A stretch of DNA of 64,000 bases from Parerythrobacter jejuensis (GTDB lineage: Bacteria > Pseudomonadota > Alphaproteobacteria > Sphingomonadales > Sphingomonadaceae): NCBI RefSeq assembly GCF_039536765.1, contig NZ_BAAAZF010000001.1, positions 248,001 to 312,000 of the forward strand, given 5' to 3'. The position numbers were made by a program, and so were the translations under genes. The first letter of the stretch is position 1. Each line of letters begins with the position of its first letter. The notes beneath the pieces are model-generated. The model saw nothing but the letters and a program-made list of their open reading frames with translations. It searched no databases and had not been told where the DNA came from. Positions 9,690 through 17,906 of this stretch are shown piece by piece.

Positions 9690-10283
9690 ATGGACATCAC
9701 AACCGATATGCTGCTGGCAGCTGTATTGGGTTACACGCTCGGGTCCATTCCGTTTGGCCTGCTTCTCACCAAGATCGCCGGAATGGGCGATGTGCGCGAT
9801 ATCGGCAGCGGGAATATCGGGGCGACCAATGTCCTGCGCACGGGCAACAAGGGTCTGGCCGCGGCGACGCTGCTGCTCGATCTGGGCAAGGGGCTGCTGG
9901 CGGTCTCCCTCGCCTGGTACTGGTTCTGGTATGATGTAGGCTGGACGGCGCTGTTTGTAGTAATCGGCCACTGTTTCCCGGTCTGGCTGAGGTTCAAGGG
10001 CGGGAAGGGCGTGGCCACCAATGCGGGTGTCGCCTTTGGTCTCGCCTGGCAAATCGGGCTGGCTTATGCCGGGGTATGGATCGCGATGCTGGCGATTTTC
10101 CGAATCAGCTCTGTCGCCGGCATCAGCGCGGTTGTGGCAGCGGTTGGAGCCGCCTGGTGGATCGACAAACCTACTTTCGTGCCATCACTAGCGATCATCG
10201 CAGCCATCATCATCGCTCTCCACCGCGAAAACATCCAGCGTCTGATCAAGGGTGAGGAACCCAGGGTCGGCAGCAAGAAGTGA
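9690..10283 (+). CDS. plsY: Acyl-phosphate:glycerol-3-phosphate acyltransferase PlsY
   Basis: This integral inner-membrane enzyme acylates glycerol-3-phosphate with acyl-phosphate, the first step of phospholipid synthesis. The 197-residue protein has five or so hydrophobic segments and the conserved cytoplasmic loops IGSGNIGATNVLRTGNK and GHCFPVWLRFKGGKGVAT. A G-rich ribosome-binding site (AAGGGGGG) precedes the ATG. The last four bases (GTGA) overlap the start of dprA, as in many alphaproteobacteria. Confidence 0.97.
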   Translation: MDITTDMLLAAVLGYTLGSIPFGLLLTKIAGMGDVRDIGSGNIGATNVLRTGNKGLAAATLLLDLGKGLLAVSLAWYWFWYDVGWTALFVVIGHCFPVWLRFKGGKGVATNAGVAFGLAWQIGLAYAGVWIAMLAIFRISSVAGISAVVAAVGAAWWIDKPTFVPSLAIIAAIIIALHRENIQRLIKGEEPRVGSKK

Positions 10284-11377
10284 GCGGTCTTTCCCAGGCC
10301 GAGGCATTTGCGCGCATTCGCTTGCTACGCTCGCCCAATATCGGGCCGGTGTCCTATGCCCAATTGCTAGCGCGTTTCGGATCAGCTGATGCTGCTCTGG
10401 AGGGGCTGCCGGATCTGGGCAAGAAGGGTGGTCGGCAATACCGCCCAGCCAAGCGGGAACGGATCGAGCGCGAAGTTGACGCCGTGCGTCAGGCAGGCGC
10501 GAAATATCTGTTTCACGATCAACCGGAATATCCTTCGCTTCTGGCAGAAATGGCCGGAGCGCCCCCGATCCTGACCTGGCGTGGCAATCTGGATCTCGCC
10601 CAGAAGCCCTGCGTGGCGATGGTGGGGGCTCGCAATGCCTCTGTCGCTGCGATCAAGCTGGCGCGCGAATTTGCAAACGGTCTTGCTGGCGAGGGCTTTA
10701 CAGTCGTTTCCGGGCTGGCCCGCGGTATCGACGGGGCGGCGCATGAAGGGGCGTTCCCCGGTACCATCGGGGTGATCGCAAGTGGCATCGATATTGCCTA
10801 CCCGCCGCAGCATGCAGATTTGCAGGAGCGGATCGCTGACGAGGGCTTGCTGCTGGCAGAGCAACCGCCGGGCACCGAGCCACGCGGCAGCCACTTCCCA
10901 AGCCGGAACCGTATCATTGCTGGTCTCGCTGCGGGGACTCTGGTGGTCGAAGCAGCGCCCAAATCCGGTTCGCTCATCACCGCGCGTCTGGCTGGAGAGG
11001 CGGGACGCGAGGTCATGGCCATTCCTGGCAGCCCGTTGGATGCGCGATCCCAAGGGTGCAATCAGCTGATCCGCGAAGGGGGGATGCTGGTCCAATCGCC
11101 GGGCGATGTCGTCGAACTGCTATCGGGTTTCGATGGCGTACCGCGCTCTACTTTTCGGGAAGCCGTGGCAGAGGAATTCGCCCATGCACCCGACGAGTTG
11201 GCGGAGGCACAACCGGCAGAGATTGCCACGCTGCTTTCCACCGCGCCGGTTGCAGTCGACGAGATCATTCGCCAATCAGGCGAAAGCTCCGCATCTGTAC
11301 AATTGGCCTTGCTGGAGCTGGAGATATCGGGGCAATTGATACGCCATGCCGGCGGCCGGGTATCGTTAGCCGCATAG
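10280..11377 (+). CDS. dprA: DNA-processing protein DprA
   Basis: DprA binds incoming single-stranded DNA and loads RecA during natural transformation. The 365-residue protein has an N-terminal SAM-like helical region (about 1-70), the Rossmann-type DprA core with MVGARNASVAAIKLA, VVSGLARGIDGAAHEGA and GSLITARLAGE, and a C-terminal winged-helix-like DML1 segment (about 300-365). It starts with GTG inside the plsY stop codon. No other competence genes lie in the window. Confidence 0.95.
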   Translation: MSGLSQAEAFARIRLLRSPNIGPVSYAQLLARFGSADAALEGLPDLGKKGGRQYRPAKRERIEREVDAVRQAGAKYLFHDQPEYPSLLAEMAGAPPILTWRGNLDLAQKPCVAMVGARNASVAAIKLAREFANGLAGEGFTVVSGLARGIDGAAHEGAFPGTIGVIASGIDIAYPPQHADLQERIADEGLLLAEQPPGTEPRGSHFPSRNRIIAGLAAGTLVVEAAPKSGSLITARLAGEAGREVMAIPGSPLDARSQGCNQLIREGGMLVQSPGDVVELLSGFDGVPRSTFREAVAEEFAHAPDELAEAQPAEIATLLSTAPVAVDEIIRQSGESSASVQLALLELEISGQLIRHAGGRVSLAA

Positions 11378-11404
11378 GTCTGTGGCTTTGAGGGAGAGAG
11401 TTCG

Positions 11405-12127
11405 ATGAAAAGAAGAGATGCCGATTTCTCCGGCTTTCTGGGCGAGACATTCGCAATCCTGCGCGACGCAGCACCGTGGGTGGCAGGCTATGTCTTGGCG
11501 CTCACCGTTCTGAACTCGATCCCGGCGTTAGCGTTCGGGGTAACCCAAAGCGAATATGCGGTGTCGTGGGGCTTCCGGATCGATTCGAACATCATCAATC
11601 ATGGGGTGATTGCCGTCCTGGCGATGCTCGCCATCGGGATCGTTGTGTTCGTCCTGCAATATCTCTTTTTCGCCCACATTCTCGCCCATCGCGGCTTTTC
11701 GAACGGTCGCAACCGGTTCCTGGGTTTTCTCGGCTTCTCGATCCTTTCAGGACTTGGCATCGCTCTCGGCTTTCTCCTCCTCGTGATCCCCGGCATTATT
11801 CTGCTGGTTCGCTGGATCGCGGCTTCCGCCTTCATTGTCGGAACCGATACCAAGATTATGGATGCGTTTGGCCGCAGTTGGGATTTGACCCGTGGCAAAG
11901 GCTGGCCGATCTTCTTCGCCGCCGTCGTGCTCGGCATATCGATTACGGTGGTCTTTGGCGTGATCGCGATTCCTGCCACTGCGCTGCTAGGAAGCACATC
12001 TGCCGGTGCGACGGTCGTCGAGGTTCTGGGACAGAACCTTTACAGCGCCATATTCGTCGCCTTCTCGACCGGGGTGTTCTATCTGCTCAATGACAATACC
12101 GAAGCTGTGAGCGAGGTGTTCGAGTGA
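11405..12127 (+). CDS. Multi-pass membrane protein, GPDPase-membrane-domain-like
   Basis: This 240-residue protein has five or six predicted transmembrane segments. The central GFLLLVIPGIILLVRWIAAS followed by DAFGRSWDLTRGKGW is the hallmark of the DUF975/glycerophosphodiesterase membrane-domain type, in which a hydrophobic hairpin precedes an A-x-x-R-S-W-x-L-T motif. No phosphodiesterase catalytic domain is attached. A related gene follows 19 bases downstream, and the two may form a heteromeric membrane complex. The function is unknown. Confidence 0.75.
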   Translation: MKRRDADFSGFLGETFAILRDAAPWVAGYVLALTVLNSIPALAFGVTQSEYAVSWGFRIDSNIINHGVIAVLAMLAIGIVVFVLQYLFFAHILAHRGFSNGRNRFLGFLGFSILSGLGIALGFLLLVIPGIILLVRWIAASAFIVGTDTKIMDAFGRSWDLTRGKGWPIFFAAVVLGISITVVFGVIAIPATALLGSTSAGATVVEVLGQNLYSAIFVAFSTGVFYLLNDNTEAVSEVFE

Positions 12128-12146
12128 CCGTGCAGATCGTCGCCCT

Positions 12147-12809
12147 ATGAATCCGGACAACAGCGTCGGCGAAAGGATCGGTTTGATTGTTGACGAGGCA
12201 ATGCGCATCGCGCTGGCCTCAGCAAGAATGGTGGCCATCTATCTGGCTGTGATGGTTGCTGCTTCGGTAGCAGTCGATGCCACTGCGAGTTCCGGTGGTG
12301 CGGATTTTGGCATCACCATTCTCTCTATTGCGATGGGTTACTTCCTGACTATTACCATGGTCGGTGCGGTTGCTCCGGATCCGGAGGGCCCTGATGGTGG
12401 GTTCGGCACCTATTTCGGGCTATCGTTGCTGAGTGGTTTTGCGATCCTGGCTGGCCTTGTATTGCTTGTCGTCCCGGGCGTGCTGCTTCTGATCCGTCTG
12501 GCTCCCCTATACGGTTTTGGCCTGGTCAATAATGACGGGGTTTCGGCCGCGTTTTCTGAATCATGGGCCGCCACGAAAGGCCACATGGCGCCAATCGCAG
12601 TCACCCTCATCATCCCCACTCTGATGTTTGTCGGAAGCCTCGGGATGTACTTCTATCTGAGTGATGGTGAAGGCGTCATCAGCATACCGGTTTCGCTAGT
12701 GGCCAATACAGCCATGTTCTCCGGTACCGTTCTATCCACCGCAATCGGACTGGCGATCTATTCGCTTTTGTCCGGCCCTGGGGACCGGTTGGAAGAGATA
12801 TTTGCGTAG
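12147..12809 (+). CDS. Multi-pass membrane protein, paralogue of the upstream gene
   Basis: This 220-residue protein has about five hydrophobic segments and the same core architecture as its neighbour: LVLLVVPGVLLLIRLAPLYG followed by SAAFSESWAATKGHM in place of the R-S-W-L-T-R-G motif. The N-terminus is amphipathic (GERIGLIVDEAMRIALASAR). It probably arose by tandem duplication and divergence of the 11405-12127 gene. There is no enzymatic domain and the function is unknown. Confidence 0.72.
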   Translation: MNPDNSVGERIGLIVDEAMRIALASARMVAIYLAVMVAASVAVDATASSGGADFGITILSIAMGYFLTITMVGAVAPDPEGPDGGFGTYFGLSLLSGFAILAGLVLLVVPGVLLLIRLAPLYGFGLVNNDGVSAAFSESWAATKGHMAPIAVTLIIPTLMFVGSLGMYFYLSDGEGVISIPVSLVANTAMFSGTVLSTAIGLAIYSLLSGPGDRLEEIFA

Positions 12810-12864
12810 AATTCTGCAAAACGCTTGACGGATCGAATCCCCCGACCCCACTTTCGCGCGTACG

Positions 12865-12874
12865 TACACGTGTA
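12865..12874. promoter_or_regulatory. Perfect palindrome TACACGTGTA upstream of topA
   Basis: TACACGTGTA is a 10-base perfect palindrome ending 19 bases before the topA ATG, next to an overlapping GTACGTAC. It could be an operator in the topA leader, but no matching copy or regulator is known to me. Confidence 0.25.
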
Positions 12875-12893
12875 GGGACAGCTTCAAACCACC

Positions 12894-15455
12894 ATGCAAC
12901 TTGTGATTGTTGAGTCGCCAGCAAAGGCGAAGACCATCGAGAAATATCTGGGCAAGGACTTCAAGGTTCTTGCTAGCTACGGCCATGTCCGAGATTTGCC
13001 GCGCAAGGATGACGCGGTTCGCCCCGACGATGATTTCGCCATGAGTTGGGAAGTTTATCAGGACAAGCGGACCCGCGACAACGTGAAGGCAATTGCCGAT
13101 GCGGCGAAGAAATCAGACCGCCTCGTCCTCGCGACTGACCCTGACAGGGAAGGCGAAGCCATCTCGTGGCACGTGCTGGAGCTGCTCAAAAAGCGCAAAG
13201 CCTTGCCCGACAATGTCGACCGGGTGACCTTTAATGCGATCACCAAGACTGCCGTGACCGAGGCGATGGGCAAGCCCCGCGATATCGATATGGATCTGGT
13301 CGATGCCTATCTCGGGCGACGTGCGCTGGACCGCTTGTTCGGCTTCACGCTCAGCCCCGTGCTGTGGCGCAAACTGCCTGGGGCGAAGAGTGCGGGGCGG
13401 GTCCAGTCGGTGGCCCTTCGCATCATTGTCGATCGCGAACGCGAGATCGAAGCGTTCAAGGCAGATGAATACTGGTCCATCACCGCCAAGCTGGAGCAGG
13501 ATGGCACCGGCTTCGATGCGCGGCTGGTAAAGTATGACGGTAAGAAGCTCGACAAGCTGACCCTGGGCAACGAGGGCTCCGCACTCGCGGCCGAAACTGC
13601 TGTCGAGAACGGACGTTTCACGGTCGAGGAGATCGAGACCAAGCCGCTCAAGCGCAACCCGTCCCCTCCGTTCACTACTTCGACCCTTCAGCAAGAGGCT
13701 GCACGCAAGCTGGGCTATTCCGCCAGTCACACCATGCGACTGGCGCAATCGCTCTACGAAGCAGGTGCGATCACCTATATGCGTACCGATGGTGTGCAGA
13801 TGGATGGCAGCGCTATCTCTGCCTGCCGCAAGGCGATCAGCGAACGCTATGACGGGCACTATCTGCCCGAGAAACCACGCTTTTACAGTTCGAAAGCGAA
13901 GAATGCTCAGGAGGCGCACGAAGCGATCCGGCCGACCAATTTCAGCCGCGATGCTGCTGGTTCGGGTGACGAGGCGAAACTTTACTCGCTTATCTACAAG
14001 CGCGCGATGGCCAGCCAGATGGCGGGGGCCAGCCTGGAGCGAACGACCATAACCCTGCGCGACGGCACCGGTCAGCATGAATTGCGTGCCACCGGCCAGG
14101 TGGTCAAATTCCCCGGCTTCTTCGCAGTCTACCAAGAAGGTCAGGACGACAAGGATGATGACGAAGAGGGCTTGCTGCCTGTCGTCAATAAAGGTGATGT
14201 GCCGGCCAAGAAGGATGTCGAGGCCAACCAGCACTTCACCCAGCCACCGCCGCGGTTCAGCGAAGCGTCACTGGTCAAACGGCTGGAAGAGCTCGGCATC
14301 GGGCGTCCGTCGACTTATGCATCGACGATCCAGACCATCCGCGATCGGGACTATGTCCGGGTCGAGAAAAACCGTTTCTTTGCAGAGGAATCGGGTCGTC
14401 TCCTGACATCCTTCCTGGAGCGGTTCTTCCCCAACTATGTAGCCTACGACTACACTGCGGGACTGGAAGACGAGCTCGACGTCGTGTCTGACGGGCGTGA
14501 AGCCTACAAGGATTTGCTCGCCAAGTTCTGGAAGGACTTCAAGCCCAAAGCCGACGAGGTGATGGAGAAGCTCCCGTCCGAAGTGACGGAGGTGCTCGAC
14601 GAGTATCTGTCGGACTATCTCTTCCCCGAACGGGAGGATGGCAAACCGGCGCGTTTTTGCCCGCTATGCGACAAGGAAGGTCGCGAAAACGGGCGCCTCT
14701 CATTACGAGGCGGCAAGTTTGGCGCCTTCATCGCCTGCGCCAATTATCCCGAATGCAAATTCACCCGTCGCTTTGCCCAGCCGGGTGCTGATGGCGAAGA
14801 TGCAGCCGAAGATGCGGTGCTTGGCAATCATCCCGAGACTGGCCTTCCGATCGAACGCAAGACAGGTCGCTTTGGGCCCTATATCCAGACCGGCGAGGGC
14901 AAGGATATCAAGCGCGCGAGCATTCCGAAAGATCTCGATGACTTCGATCTGGAGTGGGCGATCAAGCTGCTCGACCTGCCGCGCATTGTTGGCGAGCACC
15001 CCGAGACGGGCAAGGAAATCGAGGCCGGCTTGTGGCGCTACGGCCCGGCGGTTCGTTGCGACGGCAAGTATGGCAAGCTGCAGAATACGCGCGAGATTTT
15101 TGAAATCGGCATGAACCGCGCGGTCGATCTGATTGCGCAGGCGGCCAACCGGAAAGGCGGTGGCCGGACCAAGGCAGAGCCGATCAAGACGTTCAAGGAG
15201 CATCCCACCAGCGGAGGCGAAATGAAGGTCCTGCCGGGCCGCTATGGCCCCTATGTGACCGATGGCACGACCAACGCGACCATCCCCAAGGATGTGAAGC
15301 CGGAAGACGTGACCGAGGAGCAGGCCATTGCCCTGATCGACGCTCGCGTCGCAAAAGGGCCGGTGAAAAAGAAGGCAAAAAAGAAGGCGCCAGCCAAGAA
15401 AAAGGCTCCAGCCAAGAAGAAGGCACCCGCGAAAAAGAAGGCAGCGAAGGCGTAG
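12894..15455 (+). CDS. topA: DNA topoisomerase I (type IA)
   Basis: TopA relaxes negative supercoils through a 5'-phosphotyrosine. The product is 853 residues. A TOPRIM domain at the N-terminus begins with LVIVESPAKAKTIEKYL and contains the DPDREGEAISWH metal-binding motif. The active-site Tyr295 lies in AGAITYMRTDG. A four-cysteine zinc element (CPLC ... CANYPEC) is near residue 590, followed by topoisomerase C-terminal repeats that recognise DNA. The last 30 residues are a Lys/Ala/Pro run with repeated APAKKK units, like histone H1 tails, probably adding nonspecific DNA affinity. The stop codon overlaps the next gene's GTG by one base. Confidence 0.98.
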   Translation: MQLVIVESPAKAKTIEKYLGKDFKVLASYGHVRDLPRKDDAVRPDDDFAMSWEVYQDKRTRDNVKAIADAAKKSDRLVLATDPDREGEAISWHVLELLKKRKALPDNVDRVTFNAITKTAVTEAMGKPRDIDMDLVDAYLGRRALDRLFGFTLSPVLWRKLPGAKSAGRVQSVALRIIVDREREIEAFKADEYWSITAKLEQDGTGFDARLVKYDGKKLDKLTLGNEGSALAAETAVENGRFTVEEIETKPLKRNPSPPFTTSTLQQEAARKLGYSASHTMRLAQSLYEAGAITYMRTDGVQMDGSAISACRKAISERYDGHYLPEKPRFYSSKAKNAQEAHEAIRPTNFSRDAAGSGDEAKLYSLIYKRAMASQMAGASLERTTITLRDGTGQHELRATGQVVKFPGFFAVYQEGQDDKDDDEEGLLPVVNKGDVPAKKDVEANQHFTQPPPRFSEASLVKRLEELGIGRPSTYASTIQTIRDRDYVRVEKNRFFAEESGRLLTSFLERFFPNYVAYDYTAGLEDELDVVSDGREAYKDLLAKFWKDFKPKADEVMEKLPSEVTEVLDEYLSDYLFPEREDGKPARFCPLCDKEGRENGRLSLRGGKFGAFIACANYPECKFTRRFAQPGADGEDAAEDAVLGNHPETGLPIERKTGRFGPYIQTGEGKDIKRASIPKDLDDFDLEWAIKLLDLPRIVGEHPETGKEIEAGLWRYGPAVRCDGKYGKLQNTREIFEIGMNRAVDLIAQAANRKGGGRTKAEPIKTFKEHPTSGGEMKVLPGRYGPYVTDGTTNATIPKDVKPEDVTEEQAIALIDARVAKGPVKKKAKKKAPAKKKAPAKKKAPAKKKAAKA

Positions 15456-15637
15456 TGAGCAAGGAGCATTTCACCCGCCACAAGCAGCCCTGGAACGCGG
15501 AAGAGGCGGGACGATTGAAGCTGCTCGCCAGCAAGGGGCAGGGCCTGAAGCAGATCGCCAAGGCCCTGAACCGCAGCGAGGAATCAACCAAGAGCTTCGC
15601 CAAGCAGCAGAAGATCAAGGTGGCGAAGAAGCGTTAG
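15455..15637 (+). CDS. Small helix-turn-helix-like protein coupled to topA
   Basis: This 60-residue basic protein starts with GTG overlapping the topA stop by one base (TAGTG), so it is very likely translated from the same message. The middle reads PWNAEEAGRLKLLASKGQG then QIAKALNRSEES, resembling the SANT/Myb or GcrA-type pattern W-x2-E-x3-L-x2-L-x3-G-x4-IA-x2-L. The C-terminus is Lys-rich. I infer a small DNA-binding or nucleoid protein. The stop codon overlaps the convergent DUF2971 gene by four bases. Confidence 0.72.
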   Translation: MSKEHFTRHKQPWNAEEAGRLKLLASKGQGLKQIAKALNRSEESTKSFAKQQKIKVAKKR

Positions 15638-16284
15638 ACGGGCTTTGCGACCAGCCCGCGTCCGGCGTCTTTCCATTGCTTGCTGTTGGTCAGGCTACTC
15701 GCGCGGAGCGAGAAATTGGCGTCAGGCGCGATCGTCCGAATGATGTCACGCAGATTGGAAACGAGGCTGGGCGGCATCCACGGGTTGAATGTGATGCTGT
15801 TGATCCATTCCTTCTGGATCGCAATGTCCTTGAATTCATGGACCTCGTCACACTCGGCCACGATGCGCCACTCGATTTCGGCTGCATAGCCATCCCGTTT
15901 GATAAAGGGGAGGCGGTGGGTCTGATCGGGTCCGAGTTCGCGCAGTTCCTTGACCTTCAGGTATTCCACCGGCCCGGCGCGAACAGATGCGAGTCCGCTG
16001 ATTGCATCTTCTAACGGGGCCCGCTTGAACTCGATGCAAATGCCTTCAATGCCATCGGTGAATACGCGCCAATGGTGATAGGTTTCGCGAGCCATCGTAC
16101 AGCACATCGCCAGGACCGACCTGGCTTCCACTTGCGAACGATAAAGGTCCATCAGGAAAGTGTCGTTGGAATCGTCCCATTTGGAAGGACTGAGGAGGAC
16201 GAGCTTGTCTTGCTTGAGGGTTTCCAATGCGCTCGAAAGCGTGGTGTACCGACGAACGAAATTGGCCAGTCGTCGGTCAGCCAC
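15634..16284 (-). CDS. DUF2971-family protein
   Basis: The 216-residue product has the DUF2971 layout: an N-terminal Y-x-x-x-x-x-A-L-E-T-L start with LVLLSPSKWDDSNDTF (the P-x-x-W/F-N-D-x-x-D motif), a central MCCTMARETYHHWRVFTDG with GICIEF, and a later KRDGYAAEIEWRIV. The biochemical function of the family is unknown, and members are often found in variable or defence-related DNA. Here it starts with GTG directly after the era stop codon (TAG then GTG), so it is the last gene of the lepB-rnc-era operon. Confidence 0.82.
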   Translation of the reverse strand: MADRRLANFVRRYTTLSSALETLKQDKLVLLSPSKWDDSNDTFLMDLYRSQVEARSVLAMCCTMARETYHHWRVFTDGIEGICIEFKRAPLEDAISGLASVRAGPVEYLKVKELRELGPDQTHRLPFIKRDGYAAEIEWRIVAECDEVHEFKDIAIQKEWINSITFNPWMPPSLVSNLRDIIRTIAPDANFSLRASSLTNSKQWKDAGRGLVAKPV

Positions 16285-17226
16285 CTATTTCCCCCATTCC
16301 AGCCCGATTTCCTCGAACACTTCCTTGTCGTCGGCCCAGCGTTCGTCGACTTTGACGTGGAGGAAGAGGTGGACCTTCTGGCCCAGCACTTCTGACAATT
16401 CCTTGCGCGCTGCCTCGCCGATCGCCTTGATGCGTTGACCGCCTTTGCCCAGGACAATCGGCTTCTGGCTGTCGCGGGCGATCACGATTTGCTGGCGGAT
16501 TTCGACGCTGCCATCCTTGCGCTGCTCGTATTTCTCGGGCCGCACGGCGCTGTCATAGGGCAGCTCTTCGTGCAGCTGCTGGTAGAGTTGTTCGCGGGTG
16601 ATCTCGGTCGCCAGCAGGCGCTCGCTAGCATCGCTCACCTGATCTTCGGGATAGTGCCAGGGGCCTTCCGGCATTAGCGCGGCGAGCGCATCCTTCAATT
16701 CCGGGACACCATCGCCAGTCAGTGCGGAGACAAAGTAGATCTCGTCAAAGTTCACTTTTGCGCCCAGATCTTGCGCTAGAGCCAGCATGGGTTCCTTCAC
16801 CGCCTTGTCGACCTTGTTGATCACCAGGATCTTGCGCTCGGGCCGTTCGGCGAGAGTTTCCAGCAACGGCTCCAGCTCGTGCCGGCGCTGTTTGATTGGA
16901 TCGACCATCAGCAACACGGCATCGGCCGCCTCGGCGCCTTCCCAGGCCGCACTGACCATGGCGCGGTCCAGCCTGCGACGCGGTGCGAAGATGCCGGGCG
17001 TATCGACCAGGATCATCTGCGTGTTCACGCCTTCGCTCTCGTGCAGGGCAATGCCCAGCATCCGGGCGCGGGTAGTCTGCGCCTTGGCGCTGGTGATGGC
17101 CACTTTCTGGCCGACCAGCTGGTTTACCAGCGTGCTCTTGCCCGCGTTGGGTGCGCCCAGCACGGCGACGACGCCGCATTTCGTGTCGGACCGGGTGGCA
17201 TTGTCTGGCGGGGTGTCAGTGTTCAA
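16285..17226 (-). CDS. era: GTPase Era
   Basis: Era is an essential GTPase that assists 30S ribosome maturation by binding the 16S rRNA 3' end. The 313-residue protein has G1 GAPNAGKS, G2 around AQTTRARMLG, G3 DTPG and G4 NKVD in the N-terminal GTPase domain. The C-terminal KH domain contains PIVLGKGGQRIKAIGEAARK. It starts with TTG overlapping the rnc stop (TTGA), which suggests translational coupling and keeps Era levels tied to RNase III. The rnc-era pairing is widespread. Confidence 0.97.
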   Translation of the reverse strand: MNTDTPPDNATRSDTKCGVVAVLGAPNAGKSTLVNQLVGQKVAITSAKAQTTRARMLGIALHESEGVNTQMILVDTPGIFAPRRRLDRAMVSAAWEGAEAADAVLLMVDPIKQRRHELEPLLETLAERPERKILVINKVDKAVKEPMLALAQDLGAKVNFDEIYFVSALTGDGVPELKDALAALMPEGPWHYPEDQVSDASERLLATEITREQLYQQLHEELPYDSAVRPEKYEQRKDGSVEIRQQIVIARDSQKPIVLGKGGQRIKAIGEAARKELSEVLGQKVHLFLHVKVDERWADDKEVFEEIGLEWGK

Positions 17227-17906
17227 CCGTATTGCTCCATGAAGGCCTTGGCGGCCTGTGTTTCGGCTTCTTGCTTGCTGGCGGCGGTCGCTTCGGCGCT
17301 GCCGACATTGTGGACGCTGACCTGCACAGTGAACCGTGCGGCATGATCGGGGCCGGAACGGTCTACCAGCGTGTAATCAGGCGGCATGCGCTGGTTGCCG
17401 GCGGCCCATTCCTGCAAGGCGGATTTTGGGTGTTTGGAACGGCCGGTCTGCCCCTCGACCTGGTCATCCCAGAGCGTATGAATCAGACTGGCCGTCGCGC
17501 CAAAGCCGTTCTCAAGATAGCTTGCGCCGAGCAGCGATTCCATCACATCGCCGAGGATATTGGTGCTCTTGGCTGCGCCATCTTCGCGGGCTTGCTTGCC
17601 CAGCACGACATGTTCGCTGACGCCCAAACCGCGAGCAGCACGGGCGCAGGCGCTCTTGCTGACCAGTGCATTGAGCCGCTGGGCGAGAGCACCCTCGGTG
17701 CCGCCATTGCGACGGAACAGCCAGTCAGAGATGGCGAGGCCCAGAACCCGGTCGCCGAGGAATTCCAGCCGTTGGTAATCGCGCATTGCTCCGGTGCTGC
17801 CATGGGTCAGCGCCTCCAGCCACAATTCCTCATCATCAACGGCGAAGCCGGATGCGATCAGCCATTCCCTGGTTTCAGGCGCTAAGGTGTCGTGCGATGT
17901 GCTCAT
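17223..17906 (-). CDS. rnc: Ribonuclease III
   Basis: This double-strand-specific endoribonuclease acts in rRNA and mRNA processing. The product is 227 residues from the ATG at 17906, which overlaps the lepB stop as ATGA; the GTG/ATG four codons earlier is less likely. The RNase III signature RLEFLGDRVLGLAISDWLF carries the catalytic acidic residues, and a second acidic pair appears in ILGDVMESLLGASYLE. A dsRNA-binding domain occupies about 155-227 (PKSALQEWAAG ... ASKQEAETQAAKAFM). Confidence 0.97.
   Translation of the reverse strand: MSTSHDTLAPETREWLIASGFAVDDEELWLEALTHGSTGAMRDYQRLEFLGDRVLGLAISDWLFRRNGGTEGALAQRLNALVSKSACARAARGLGVSEHVVLGKQAREDGAAKSTNILGDVMESLLGASYLENGFGATASLIHTLWDDQVEGQTGRSKHPKSALQEWAAGNQRMPPDYTLVDRSGPDHAARFTVQVSVHNVGSAEATAASKQEAETQAAKAFMEQYG

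Noticed and set aside
15365-15452. Lys/Ala/Pro repeat as a separate repeat element
   Set aside because: The repeats are codons of the TopA tail and end with its stop codon, so they are coding low complexity and not a mobile or CRISPR repeat.
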